This document shows positions 1 through 11,200 of a stretch of 49,060 nucleotides of DNA, piece by piece (the stretch's first letter is position 1; every line of letters begins with the position of its first letter). A program made the position numbers and the translations under genes. This stretch comes from Isohypsibius dastychi (Eukaryota > Tardigrada > Eutardigrada > Parachela > Isohypsibiidae). The notes under the pieces are model-generated. The model did no database searches and was not told where the DNA came from. It was given only the letters and a program-made list of their open reading frames with translations. The DNA is taken from positions 1-49,060 of the forward strand of contig JAQIWT010000039.1 in assembly GCA_034696485.1 (NCBI GenBank), given 5' to 3'.

Positions 1-5
1 CCAGT

Positions 6-66
6 CCGAAATAGAAGCCCAAATCCGGGAGCTTCGAAAGAATTGTAGCCCGGGCTTCTATTTCGG
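6..66. repeat. Inverted repeat, 15-bp arms
   Basis: Bases 6-20 (CCGAAATAGAAGCCC) are the exact reverse complement of 52-66, with a 31-nt spacer. It may be the end of a small foldback element cut by the window edge. No flanking duplication can be judged. Confidence 0.6.
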
Positions 67-187
67 TCATTACGGTATACATTTGGTGTGGTAAATAAGA
101 GCTGATTTTGTTCATGGAATCCAAAAGAGCACTTATAGCTCTCCATGGATTCGAAAATGTCACTGCTGAATATTTCCGCAGTGCACC

Positions 188-285
188 ACTATCTTGCCGA
201 AACACGCGCAACTAACTTGCCGACGCAACTATCTTGCCGAGATGCCCGGCAAGTTAGTTGCTAGTTGCGCGCAACTATCTTGACG
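188..285. repeat. Cluster of CAACTATCTTGCCGA-like motifs, direct and inverted
   Basis: Near-identical copies of a 14-16 base motif lie at 188-199, 208-222, 227-240 and about 271-285. An exact inverted copy sits at 247-261, complementary to 208-222 over 15 bp. The mix of direct and inverted copies within 100 bp could be a degenerate satellite or the subterminal region of a transposable element. Confidence 0.55.
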
Positions 286-578
286 GCTACACACGCCGTT
301 TTTTGCACGCTTACCTGTTCCCGCTTTGTTACAGGGACCACCGTTACCGTAAAAAAACCCGGTAATGACAGTTGTAACTGTGTACTATAGTACAAATGTT
401 AAGAAGAGCGAAACCATCTCATAGGCTCGCTCTCTGTGATCGCGGGTTTCCGCTTGGGTTGGAACTCATTTTCATATTTTTGAATTTCTCCCTTCCTCAA
501 GGCCACATATTTACTACCTACTTTAAGCTGCCAGTGAGTTTTTGGGCTACGTGGAGTTTTTCATGACCTTGAGACCAA

Positions 579-666
579 CCGGACTAACTCATTGCCATTG
601 TATTCTGTCGAAGGGTTCCGGTCCGGACCGGACTCACTCATTCCCGTTGTATTCTGTCGAAGGGTT
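579..666. repeat. 39-bp direct repeat around a 14-bp palindrome
   Basis: Bases 579-617 and 628-666 are two 39-bp copies differing at only a few positions. The spacer and edges form a perfect palindrome, CCGGTCCGGACCGG, at 618-631. No gene is associated. Confidence 0.6.
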
Positions 667-2683
667 TGAAACAGTGGCTGATATACAGTAGCTTCAATAG
701 CAGGCACCGTGGCAACAGGGTCGATTTTAATCGAAATAGCATCACGTGACTCGTGACGTCGAGACCGATTTGTAGCCATCAAAACAGGATTAAAAAAACA
801 GGGATCTAAATTGGCAGATAACGAAAATTCTTATCCGTTGCTCCAGAGCCATAGGAAACCAAAGATGTATGTAACTTGGCGGGATCTGAGCTAGGGAAAG
901 AGGAGAAGCTGTTGAAAAATTCGAGCCCGTAGGCTTTAGAGGTAGAGATAGATAGCTTGTTAAAAAGTTGCCGTTGAAACAAGGAGTAACTGACATGAAC
1001 TCCATGGTAACAGCTTACTTCATCTAAGTAGGCTCGGCATCTCCCTGTGACTTTTGCGGAAGGTTGTATCCAAGTAGCAACGTTTTGTCTTTCTCCTCTC
1101 CGGGTAATGGCTTGGATATAACCGAAGGTTCAGGATCGAGACCGTACATTCAACTCCTCTTTCAGTTCGCATCACAAAGTTTCGGAACAAATACCATAAA
1201 AAACTAGAAAAAATTTCACCGGGCCTAGAGCTATTGTATTCTCGATTCATTACAGTTCTGAATTTAGAGATCATTTCAAAACCTAAGTGAAAACAATGCG
1301 TGTGGGTTCTTTTTGGTCAATGGTGACCTGGAAACCTAGACAACAACTCCTGAGAAAATGAGCTGTTTGAGGTATTTAATTCGTAATTCAAAATCGTACG
1401 ACAACCTTCCGCAATCTGTCCCACGTGCATCTGGCCGGGGGACGCCCGAAGGTATTTTTTTAGGCTGCGTTGGTCAATCAAAGCTCCCAAATGATCAAAA
1501 TATTCTCTACAGTTGTTATCTACCAAACTGTTAGATCGACCAAATAAAAACCCAGCAATAAAATCCGGAACGTGTATGGGTTTAGTACAAACTCGAGTTG
1601 TGCTTGTTTGTGTTGCTCATATGGAGCGTGGGTGAAACTGCTGGACAACCGCTTCACATGGTGTGACCATTCGAATTACACCCATCTCTCGGTTTGCGAC
1701 AGCTGGATCGCATTTCGTGTTCTGATTGGTGTTGTTTTGGTTTGGCGCGTGGTGGGTCAGCTAAGCTATCTTCGTTGACCACCTCATTCCAACGATTCGA
1801 TAACCGTGAGAATACAGTGTGTACAGTGTAAAACAATACCTCGTTGAGGATGTACAGTACCATAGCAGAAATCAATAAAACAGTAAATGCCTTGGTGTTT
1901 CCCTCGAGGCACGAGAAAATCTTGGTGCTGTCTCGAAGAATTTACCGGAATTCTTGCGATTAGTCAGATACCGCATTGCGATTGTTCCCAAAACTGTAGG
2001 TAGCTGTGTACACGACGGATGTCGAACTAAAATCTCATGTGTTCAGACTTGTTAGGTGCTCTTGTACGTTTCAGTGTTGACCGTGGTGCGCCGTTCTTTC
2101 TTATCTTGGCAGGGCAATACTGAGTGCTGAGTTCCCAGCAGCGGCCATATCCATTCTACTAATCAATATATACCACCAATGCGACCGGCTCGCGAGGACG
2201 AAAATTGTGGCAATTTACTACGTACTGTTAAGCTTCACTTTTTGTATCAGCTGCTACTCCTTTCCCGAGCTTGTCCCGAAGGCAACACGGTAAGGAAGAA
2301 GAGCGGTGTAGAACGGGAACAGATGAGATACACTGTACTGCAAAGCGCTTAAGCGGAACCACACTGTGTACCATGTACCATGTACGTTTGCACAACGCAC
2401 TACGGCCGCCAAATCTTATCTCATAAGTGGATATTTCAGCGGATTCTTGACTTGCTCGAGGTCACTCAAGCAAAACGGTGTTCAGAAGTATTTGTTCAGA
2501 ACTAGTTCAAAATAACGTTTTCTATTTGAAACGAGTTATTTCTTCCGTAATATTGTATGCGGTCATGGGGAGAAAGTCTTTTACGTGATTCAAACTGAAA
2601 CGGTTCTTTTTGTGCGACCTTTATTCTCTACTTTTTAGTAAGAAGTTCGGACGTACAATTCCGGAGAACGAGGAATAATTATC

Positions 2684-3160
2684 ATGAGCAGCAGAATTGC
2701 CGGTTATCTCTCATTCCGTCCACTGGCTGATCGCACAATCAAGTATATAAATATGCCAACAGACAAAAATGGCCAGCAACGACTCACATCTTCCCGAGAT
2801 CCTAACTTTCGGTGCACCCACACACTCCACAATTTCGGTCTCGAGTTCAACCAAAGTGACGAATACAACGAAGAGTTTACCCGTTTGGTAGGCTAACTTT
2901 GTAACCAATGGCAAAGGCGCCGTCGAAGGTTTCAGTTTTGATAGGGTTCATCCGTCAAACGCTACCTCTGTAAGATTATCGACAACGACCTTGCCAAAGA
3001 ACATCTTGATGTTTTCTCCAACTCCCTTCTACAATCCAGTAAAGAGCGAGTTCGGCTCATCCCAGGTAACGCATTGGAACTTGGTGGAAAGATTATTCCA
3101 CGATCTTTAGTCCAAGGTTTTCTGGCTAGCTGGATCCGGTTTTTCAACCAGAGGATGTAA
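2684..3160 (+). CDS. Hypothetical two-exon gene, about 139 aa
   Basis: I do not recognise this protein. The model is exon 2684-2887 (68 codons from ATG), a 57-bp intron 2888-2944 (GTAGGC...GATAG), and exon 2945-3160 ending in TAA. Both junctions are phase 0 and the frame stays open, with protein-like composition (charged middle, C-terminal FxxSWIRFFNQRM-type stretch). There is no signal peptide or transmembrane segment. Near the stop, AGGATGTAAGA also looks like a good donor, so further exons are possible beyond 3155. A loose resemblance of the start to kinesin motor N-termini was considered and rejected because no P-loop follows. It is an orphan, and could be a chance open frame. Confidence 0.3.
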
Positions 3161-4042
3161 GAAAGCGTTTCAAAATGTTTTATGAACTGGTTTAGCCAGG
3201 CAGAAAATTGACCGCGAGGTGTGACCTGATCCACTACATTTCGTGATTTATCTAAGACATCACAGGATGTTTTTGAAAAACGGTGGATGTGCGGGGAGGA
3301 GTGGTTTCCAAAACCAATGCCGTCTATTAGTCACCGTCTTTCAGATTTCGTTCATGGACTGGACCGAGAAATCCTGGAACGTTCGGTGAAACTAACTGGA
3401 TTCTGGTGATTAAAAAGTTGGTTTCATTGATATTGGGCTGGCCTTCGAAGGACTCGAAGGAAAGCTGAGGGGAGGGAATGGGCTGGAATACTAACCAACA
3501 AACCACAACTGTGAACTATTGTATGTATGTTTTTCATTTGCGGCAAAATTGTATCATTTCCATCAATGTTTTCATTCGCGGGTGCTTTTTCGTACAATGA
3601 CAAAATCGTCTCAATCGTTAGAACGGATGTTTGATCAGTGGCGGGCCACTCTTTGAATTAATAGCACTATGCACAAAATTATCGTTTCTCGGCGACTCGG
3701 ACATTTTGTTAGAGGCAGTTATAACCTGACTTTATCCCTGTCCAATTTTTATTTCATGGTCGAGTCGTTCTTCCTTGACAGACTTCGCGAATGCTGAACC
3801 TGTTATAAAGGCAGGTCGATGAAAGTCAGACAAGAACAAGCGCAACGTTATAAAAGGACACTAGCCGAATTGCATGTACTCCGTTTTGCCGATTAGTTGG
3901 AGATAAAAATTATGACCGTGACCCAAACTAACCGGATCCCGCAGTCTTGGTTGACCTAGTAGATTTTCATAAGTTTTGTCCCATGGATCGGATCTAACTC
4001 GATATACGGTACAAGATCTATCGAGCTTTGTTCCTTGCGTAA
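3161..4042. other. Intergenic, nothing identified
   Basis: About 880 bp between the tentative gene on the left and the 3' end of the Ig-domain gene. It probably includes that gene's 3' UTR. I see no coding exons or strong repeats. Confidence 0.4.
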
Positions 4043-5662
4043 TTAATCGCATTGACTCGTCGGCTCCAGTTTGATCCACATCGTAGATGTACCTGCGGAG
4101 TTGGTTACAATGCAAGCGTAAGTGGCTGCATATTTCGGAAAGAATGATGGTCCTCCCAGATATGATGTAAACTGACGATTGAGTACTGAGCTAGAACCCT
4201 CAATGTGTTGCGTCAAGAAGAAGAAAGGACTGCCTTCCTTGAAACTCGAAAAGGGCCACTCGTTACTCTCGGATATGAGAGGAGTTTGTGACACGATCCC
4301 GCTGCTCAGTATCCTTGGAAACTGAAAAGTGTCCAGCTCAGTCTGTCTGCTCAATGCATGGAGGGTCAGCCATTTAACTTTTAGTCCGGTTGAGGAAGCT
4401 TGGAATGAGCATGACAAATTGAACGGCCGGTAGAGGCATGCCTTTGCAGTGGTGTCTTTTTTCGCCATTTCAGGAACAACTACATGGAAAACCAAGCAAC
4501 TTCGACTGATAATTCTGTTTTAATCTGGTTTGTCTTATAAGGTACTTACAGTGCACCAGCACCTCAATTTCTATGCGTTTCTTATTGATCTCCGATCGTT
4601 TAAACAGTTTCAACGAATGCTCTGAATAAACATCAAAATCAGCTCTCGCACTGGAGCACATGTACATTCCCGTGAAATTACGATTCACCAGTCCGAGATT
4701 CATCGCAATTTGGTTCGTCCCCTGGCGTACCATTGTTATTGGTTGGCCGTCTGGCATGGTGCAGCTGATGTCCTCCAGTCGAAACGGTGTCATGACGTTC
4801 AGATATATCATTCCAACTCGATCCTCGAGGAAACTTATTTCATTTATAACAGGAAAGGGCATCGTGACACTAGGATATCGTTGATTAACATTGAGGAGCA
4901 CAGTATTCGAGCGCATTGTCCCACAGAAGCAAGTATAATTGCCGGTTGCGTTGATGGTCAGCGGGTGAGGAGCTGGCTTAATGTTATTCATGATCATCGT
5001 CATCAGTCTCCAGTCTCCTAAAACTTCTCCAATCTTCTCTTTTTTCTTGGTCGCAGCATAGCGCCATTGAGCTTCGCTGACGATGGCAGGCTCTGTGCAG
5101 TTCGAGTCCGTACGATAGTAACACTTCATCACCAGAAACTCGGTTGCGTCTATCGAGACTTGATCGAACGGATACTTTTGCGAACCGTCATCATGGAAGG
5201 TTATAAACTCAAGGACCAAATCAGGACCCCCTGGTAGCAAAAGGAAGCTTAGGTTCTATAAACGGACTGGATACTGGATAGGATACTTTTGATAACCAAA
5301 GGTTGCCGCATCCAAGCCGTTTCAACGGAACCATTCATATGTTTGACAGTGCAGTAATGGAGCGTGTGATTCCAAATGGAGCTTGCCATGAACGCAACTG
5401 TGAGTGTGGTTAGATTCCCCTGCTGGCGCGATTTTTTCAGTCTTAGGAATCTCACCGGAACACCAATTCCACCATTAATATAGTGAGCGAACCAATCTAG
5501 CTGGAAAGATGATGAGTTCCCATGCGAGTGAGCATACTGGCAGTCAAGCGTAACTGTTTGCATTTCATCGAACCAATTTTGATCCGGGTACAGATGAACA
5601 GAAATGGTACCAAGCGCGGTAGTTGCGATGCAAAACCTGAAAAAAACCCAAGGTCCTTTCAT
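4043..5662 (-). CDS. Secreted protein with about four Ig-like domains (497 aa)
   Basis: The three-exon model is 5662-5287, 5230-4550 and 4479-4043, with introns of 56 and 70 bp; it totals 498 codons. The chosen Met begins MKGPWVFFRFCIAT, a clear signal peptide; a longer open frame exists upstream but gives no leader. Paired cysteines in Ig context recur four times: VTLDCQY...HYCTV (about 35-110), VMKCYY...YTCFC (140-215), DISCTM...YMCSS (230-310) and LSCSF...YACIV (365-470). Several N-glycosylation sequons (NSS, NLT, NHT, NGS, NAT, NYT, NFT) support an extracellular location. The protein ends without a membrane helix or obvious GPI signal, so it is predicted secreted. The Ig domains are divergent; adhesion, ligand-binding or immune roles are all possible. 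An AT run at 5756-5772, about 100 bp before the ATG, could serve as a TATA element. Confidence 0.7.
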
Positions 5663-5755
5663 CTCTGTTATAATAATTGTTGAGATCGACTCACTCGAAG
5701 AGCAGGGTTGTCTTGATATACATAATGATCGAATCAGAGGTCGAAACAACAATTG

Positions 5756-5772
5756 CTTATATATATATATAT
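5756..5772. repeat. (TA)n microsatellite upstream of the Ig-domain gene
   Basis: An uninterrupted TATATA run lies about 100 bp 5' of the inferred start codon at 5662 on the minus strand. It may double as a core promoter element; this is inference. Confidence 0.5.
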
Positions 5773-6090
5773 CTCTTATCAGCTTTCGTCAACCGAAGAT
5801 CGAAGATCTGTCGCGTTTTGCCATGGTAACATCGCCGAAATTTTTCTGGAAAGATGATTTTCAAATTTGCAAAAGATTTTATCTGAAGGGTGGTGAAAAA
5901 TGCATCCAATACCTGATCTAATTCCGCACTGTTACAGTGTGCGACATTTTAAAGGACACTCTGAAGTAGTCAAACTCTCCTAGCCTTGATTCAAGGCCCT
6001 TGAATATTCGTACCAGGAGAATTAAAATTTTGTTATCAGCCTCGTATGAAATAACATGGTAAGCCTATGAGTGGGTGTTAACTTAATTTT

Positions 6091-6209
6091 GGCGGGGAGT
6101 CCCCGCCCATGTTGCGTACATCCCCGCCGGGGACGTATGCTTAGCGGAAGTTTAGGCGGATAGCGGAGAGTGACATAAGGGCGCATTGTTTGACGTAGGG
6201 CGCATTGTT
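6091..6209. repeat. GC-rich double palindrome plus 13-bp direct repeat
   Basis: GGCGGGGA-G-TCCCCGCC at 6091-6107 is a perfect 17-nt hairpin. Immediately after it, 6114-6140 is a 27-nt near-perfect palindrome centred on 6127, with one mismatch pair and one G-T pair. Then AGGGCGCATTGTT occurs twice, at 6178-6190 and 6197-6209. It lies in AT-richer intergenic DNA and may be a decayed foldback element. Confidence 0.5.
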
Positions 6210-6420
6210 CTATTCGATATTCGTATATTAAATGACATCCAGTTTAGGGATGAACGGACTCTAAAGCGCATTTTATCATATACAATTTCAATTTAGACCA
6301 AATTGCGAACGAGATGTAATTCTCTTCCGCTTTTTCCGAGTTGAACGTTATCCATGAATGCAGCAGCAGCAAAGCTGAGTAGCAAAAGCAAAGTTGTGAA
6401 ATGACAGGTTTCTGATTCGA

Positions 6421-7024
6421 TTAGACCACAGTGGCTGCGAGAGGAGCGCGAGAAGGACATTTAAAACAGCAGGGTAGTACCGTTAAAAAACATGTGCGAG
6501 TCAGTTCTTTGATTCTTCGGGCCGCTTCGGGCATGTCATTGACGTCACGGAGTTCAGCATAAAGAACTATTATAACGTCAATTATTCCGAATCCCGCGAA
6601 AAAGAGCCCCACCACAATCATCACAACATACCCCGTTTCCTGAAAAAAAAATACTTATGGTTATGGGTAAGGGAATAAAACTGCAGCAGCTTACATTAAA
6701 CCGCCAGTATTTATCTTCAGCATATATCCATTTGGAGATGCTAACGAATTTATTAAATTCAAGACTAACCAGAAACTTCTCACCACTGAATGGGATTTCA
6801 AATGTCCGTAATTCCCAAAACTGGATGTAAGGATCAGTTATTTCTTCCTCTATTGTACCCTCGCCATGAGTATGATCTCTGAAGATACGAAATACAACGC
6901 GAGTTATAGGTTGATTCATCCGCATATCTTCCATTCAAACCAAGTCGGAATATTTAACAGTTATTGCAGAGCTCTCGCAATGCGAGCATAACAGCAAAAA
7001 GGTCATGAATATTAGGGTACTCAT
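6421..7024 (-). CDS. Small single-pass membrane protein with an in-frame TGA after its signal peptide
   Basis: Exon 7024-6695 begins ATG and encodes MSTLIFMTFLLLCSHCES, a good signal peptide. It runs 29 codons to TGA, followed immediately and in the same frame by ATGGAAGAT at 6934. From there the frame stays open across a 55-bp intron (6694-6640, GTAAGC...TTTCAG) to the stop at 6421. The downstream part has about 80 residues of lumen-like sequence, a helix (GYVVMIVVGLFFAGFGIIDV...), then a basic, Cys-containing tail. With the leader it is a coherent type I membrane protein of about 182 residues; without it, translation could start at 6934 (152 aa). The TGA may be a nonsense mutation, a sequence error, readthrough or a selenocysteine codon. 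No splice removes it in frame. Family unknown. Confidence 0.45.
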
Positions 7025-7573
7025 TACGCCGTGAAGGCATCAGCTTTTGATCTGGCTGAAAATCGTTTCATGGTTTTTTGATCACCGACACAAGTTCGGC
7101 TCGACTAGGAACCACCACATCGTTTAATGAGATTGGTCTAATTTGATGACTTTTTTTGTGAATTATGAACCAAAGGCTCAGGTTAAGTAAACCGACACAC
7201 TAAGCCATACTTCTGACGTCCTTTTTGACGTAAAAATCTAGCGGTTCAGACAAGCTGAGAAAAATTATGCTGAAATGTTTGAAGCCTGTTGATGGTCCTA
7301 TCTCGGTGGACTGTCAATCCCAACGAAAAGCACGAAAACCCCTTTCGAGTAAACGGAAAAATCAACAAGGGGCGTCAGTGCACTGACGCCATGAAACCAT
7401 GGTTTAATTTCGATTCAGCCGGTGATAAGGTTCCATTCCAGACATGACAGAACATCAGTTTTATTTTTGTAATCTTGTATGATTTGAAGTCCCTCAGTCT
7501 CGATCAATTCAGTATACTAAAATTCTGATTCGTGGTAAAGACAAATCGGTGTGCACCACCTGACCTCGCGGCC
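7025..7573. other. Intergenic spacer between divergent small genes
   Basis: About 550 bp between two divergently transcribed small genes, so both promoters should lie here. The notable content is the pair of palindromes at 7371-7405. No coding exon is recognised. Confidence 0.4.
7371..7405. repeat. Perfect 20-bp palindrome followed by a 12-bp palindrome
   Basis: GGCGTCAGTG/CACTGACGCC at 7371-7390 is an exact palindrome. AAACCATGGTTT at 7394-7405 is another. It lies about 185 bp upstream of the small gene starting at 7574 and may be a dimeric transcription-factor site. The TGACGCC half also occurs in the nearby intron hairpin. Confidence 0.5.
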
Positions 7574-8132
7574 ATGGATATCGAAGGTAATGAAATTACG
7601 ATTTTATCAAGCATTGTTAATTTCATCACCAATTATGATTGCGACTCATTCGGTAGCTTGATCAATAAAAGCACATGGTACAGGACAAGCAGGTTTTCAA
7701 ATGACTATATCAACCAACCATCAAAGGAAAACATTCCGGCCATTTCGGTAAGTACTATTGTGTGCAAAAGGTTCTGCGATTTTTTGACGTCATGTCAGTG
7801 TTGAGTATACAAGGATGACGCCAAAAAATCGCAGAACCTCTTGCACACAACAGTATTTTGGCACTGCAGTAAAGCCCGTCTTGTGTTTGTAAGAAGCTGG
7901 TACAGTAGTGGTGACATGCAACCGTCATTCTGTTTCATTTACTAGGATGATACACTTTGATCACAAAATCTTGACAGTAGAGTTCGAGAGTGAAGAAGAA
8001 GAGGATAACAGGAAGAAAACACATGTTCCAAATAACGTTAGATATCCATATCAGATAACCACAAAATCACCAGAACCGATCACCGACTCTTTCGTACACC
8101 GGGCGCCACGTTTCACACAAAAAAGACAATAA
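7574..8132 (+). CDS. Hypothetical small protein (131 aa) whose first intron is a hairpin
   Basis: The model is 7574-7747 (58 codons, phase 0), 7854-7888 (35 nt) and 7946-8132 (stop TAA). The introns are 7748-7853 (GTAAGT...AACAG) and 7889-7945 (GTAAGA...TACTAG). Phases agree throughout and give 132 codons. The N-terminal part is DIEGNEITILSS...; the C-terminal part has an acidic patch (EFESEEEED) followed by a basic, proline-containing tail. There is no signal peptide and the family is unknown. Intron 1 consists of five donor bases plus essentially all of a 103-nt hairpin, which supplies the 3' AG. The middle exon is small and the model lacks expression support. An in-frame run continues upstream to 7532, so an earlier exon is possible. 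Confidence 0.4.
7753..7855 (+). repeat. Hairpin intron element A (41-bp stem, 21-nt loop)
   Basis: The left arm 7753-7793 pairs with the right arm 7815-7855 around a 21-nt loop (7794-7814). There are three mismatches; on the minus-strand transcript all three would be G-U pairs. Termini are TAC...GTA, compatible with a TA target duplication. The inner arm carries TGACGTCAT. The element starts exactly 5 nt after the donor GT at 7748. Its core and loop match element B at 44252-44354 in the opposite orientation, that is, in the same orientation relative to each host gene. Confidence 0.8.
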
Positions 8133-8259
8133 GGACTTTCGTCAGCCACAAGAAAGATCAAAACACGGTTTTCGAGGCCGAATCCCAGTATAAAAGCTGA
8201 AGACCGGCGGTTCATCAGTTTCTCTCGCAGGGGAATCACGGATTGAAGTATTGCTCAGG

Positions 8260-11200
8260 TCAGACTCCAATCGGACCGGACGTATAGAGTTGCGCATCTC
8301 CACGGTCGATCTTGTAATCAATCTCCACTTGATATTCATATTTGGCCACATATTTTACCCATTTCTCCGGTGGTTCATCGCAGGTGGCTGAGATACTGCG
8401 TAGAGTGGTGTGAGAGGCAGTAGCAGCCGGCATTGTAAACTCGACTTCAGCGCTGGGATCAAACCTTTCGGGCATTGTGTCGTAAGAATTAAGGTCTAGC
8501 CGGCATGTAAGAACATGGCTTGCAAATGCACCTGGAAATACAAAAAACCCTGTCAATCGAAAAGTATCTGGCGGGAAAATATGAAGTTTCAAAGCAGCAA
8601 AAGACATAATTCAAGACAACATCATCTATTTGGCAAAGGAACGCTCTAAGGTTCAGAAAACGTAGTGGCAAAAACAGAAAATGTATTGAAAAACAGAAAC
8701 CAACCATATATCCAGACGAAAACAAAGACGTGAACCAAAAACTGGCTGAAAGTGAAACAAGAATGAAAACAAAATGAAATGATGAACAAAACGACGTGAA
8801 TCACACAAGCACCCGGTACACTCTCCCAGAAATTCTTTGGAAGATCGCCCCCTCCCACCCTATCACACGAATGCGGGATGGGGCTTAATTTTCCAGAGAA
8901 TTCTGGGGAAGTGATTATTAGGTGTTAAAACAATCGATTTGTTAGGATTAGCTTACCTTGTCCTTCTTTGGGGAGCCGGCTTATTCTCCATACCAAAGAT
9001 CGGAAAACATGCTCGTATCTGGCCTGACCACAGGAGACTTCGATGAAACTTGGATCGGCTTGTGAAGTCGTCTGCCCGGCGGTTCTTAGCCGTTCAGAAA
9101 TCCCCTGTAACAAACATGTTACCGGGCAGATTACGGTTGCTGGATTTGGATTACTAGAGTACCTTGATCAGTCCAGCTCGCTTGCTAGACGCGTGTTTTG
9201 CACCATATCCCAGGAGCTTCTCAGTTCGGAACAAGTAAATCCACTGTTCCGGAATCGGCACCCGAATTTGAATGTCGTCACAGGGCTGCGCTCTTTTCCG
9301 GTTGTAATATCCCGTGGTCATCACTTCTACCCTCACAATCACCCGATAACCTTCCATTGCGCAGTTGACTTTGATAGCCAATGGCAGCTCACGGTTCTTT
9401 GGCGGCCGAACACGGAATCGTACAAGTTCGAAAAAACATGCATCTGGCGGGATGAACTTGATCATTTTGGATTTGGCGTACTCTTCTCTCGAAACGCAGT
9501 GATGTAGCTCGACGTCTTCCATTCGGATCCATTCTTCAGTGTAGATTGGAAGAATATCATGCCGACCTACGACTTCTTTTCCCCGACGCACGATATCGTT
9601 CAGCCCAAACTCCACTTCCGGCATACCGGAAACGAAACCCAGACAGTACACTCGAACACGACCTTTGCGATCTGAGATGATCCCAGCTTTGTCAACTTTT
9701 GCCGTGAACTCATCAATAACGTGGGCTTGCACTTCTTCTTGTTTATAAATCATGGGTCGTTCACGAATCATCGGCGTTCTGAACAGCACATCCTCAATGG
9801 CGTGGACTAAATCTTTCAGTACTTTCAGATTAAGTGAACCGAATTTCAGAAGTTCAGTTGTTTGTGACGCGTGTTCCAGTGGCAGACCCAACTTGGTGAC
9901 CTTTCCTTGTGCTGCTCGCTGGATCTGTCCAGGACGGACCCCAACACGTTCTTTGTAGAAAACATACAACAGTTTCGTCGTGTGAATTTTGGTGAAGATA
10001 TCCAGAGGCTGTATGCTAATCTCTTCAACCATGTAGTTTCCCTGTAGCGGGAGCTCATGAAATGGCTTCTGGTCCTCGGCTTTGTTGTAAAGTTGCAGCA
10101 TGGTGTCGGTTAGCTTGACATGTACGGGCTTCCAGTAGCGGTTGGCAGTCAGCGTTTTCTTAGCCGGGTATCGGAGTAGCAGATCCCATGAAGTTTGCGG
10201 ATGGTCCCAGGTGAAGGCCGGTAAAGGCTGTGAATCGTCCTCGTCGAAAAGCGGTGTCTGAACAGACGAAGAAGTTCGTCGTGACGCGTTGGATAACACG
10301 GAACCTTTTCGGTTCATTGAGGTTCGACGGTTAAGACCGGGCAGTTCATCTGGTCGTTCATTGACTTCTTCGTTCCAGATCGTGAATTCTTCTGTCTCTG
10401 CTGCTGCGGATGTTGGGGGGAGAGGTGACTCCTCCGGAACAATTGTCGCGAATGGATCGAAAAAGTCGTCGCCCAATTTGGTCGGATCGAGATTTATCTT
10501 CTCTGGCGCATTCGTTTTGTAGCGAGCTACCAGCTTCACCATCTCATCAGTTTCATTTATCTCAGCTCCTATTTGAAGAACTGATTGAAAAAAACATATT
10601 AAAAAATGTTTTTGAAAGCATTACCGTTTTCAGGTTTTGGATTGTCGCCGAACGGGTCGATTTCAAAGTCAACTTCGAAGGCGGAATTCGGCTGCTCGTT
10701 GGCAAAGTCATCGCCCCAAACACTCACACTGCTCCTCTTCGGAATCGCTTCTGCCGCTTTGCGAACTGGACGCGGGCTGGTCTCACTAGTTGTGATCATA
10801 CTCTCGACTTGTGATACCACAGTGGTTTCCTGCTCCCGAAGTGGTGTTCCAGAAACTGTCAGATTACCAGCTGCACCTTCCTCTCCTGGACTCTCATCTT
10901 GAGTATGACCAAATGCGGCAGCAAACTTCTCATCCGAGTCAGCAGAGTTCGACGACATGAACTTGTCTTTTGTTGAAACTGCAGGGGGAGCACCTGGTCG
11001 AGCTGGGAGTGGGGGTGGACGCATCGGGGGAGGTGGTTTGGATGGAGGGGCCGGTGAGCCACCCCAGGGGTCCCATTCTGGTTGGCTTTCGGACGATGTC
11101 GACTCGGGTATTTGTGAGGTACCCCATGCTTCATCGTTGCTGGCTGAAAAACACAAGAACATGTATGCGATTCCAGAAAAACTAAAGCCAGATTTTTTTT

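Larger units (their letters stand above)
1..2683. other. Intergenic region with short repeat clusters, no gene seen
   Basis: No open frame here has convincing protein character or a splice pattern. What is visible is repetitive. There is an inverted repeat at 6-20/52-66, a cluster of a 15-base motif at 188-285, and a 39-bp direct repeat at 579-617/628-666; these are listed separately. The rest is unremarkable mixed-composition DNA. Confidence 0.5.

Noticed and set aside
2684-3160. Kinesin-motor-like start of the plus-strand orphan
   Set aside because: The resemblance is limited to a few residues around FRPL; no P-loop or switch motifs follow in any frame.
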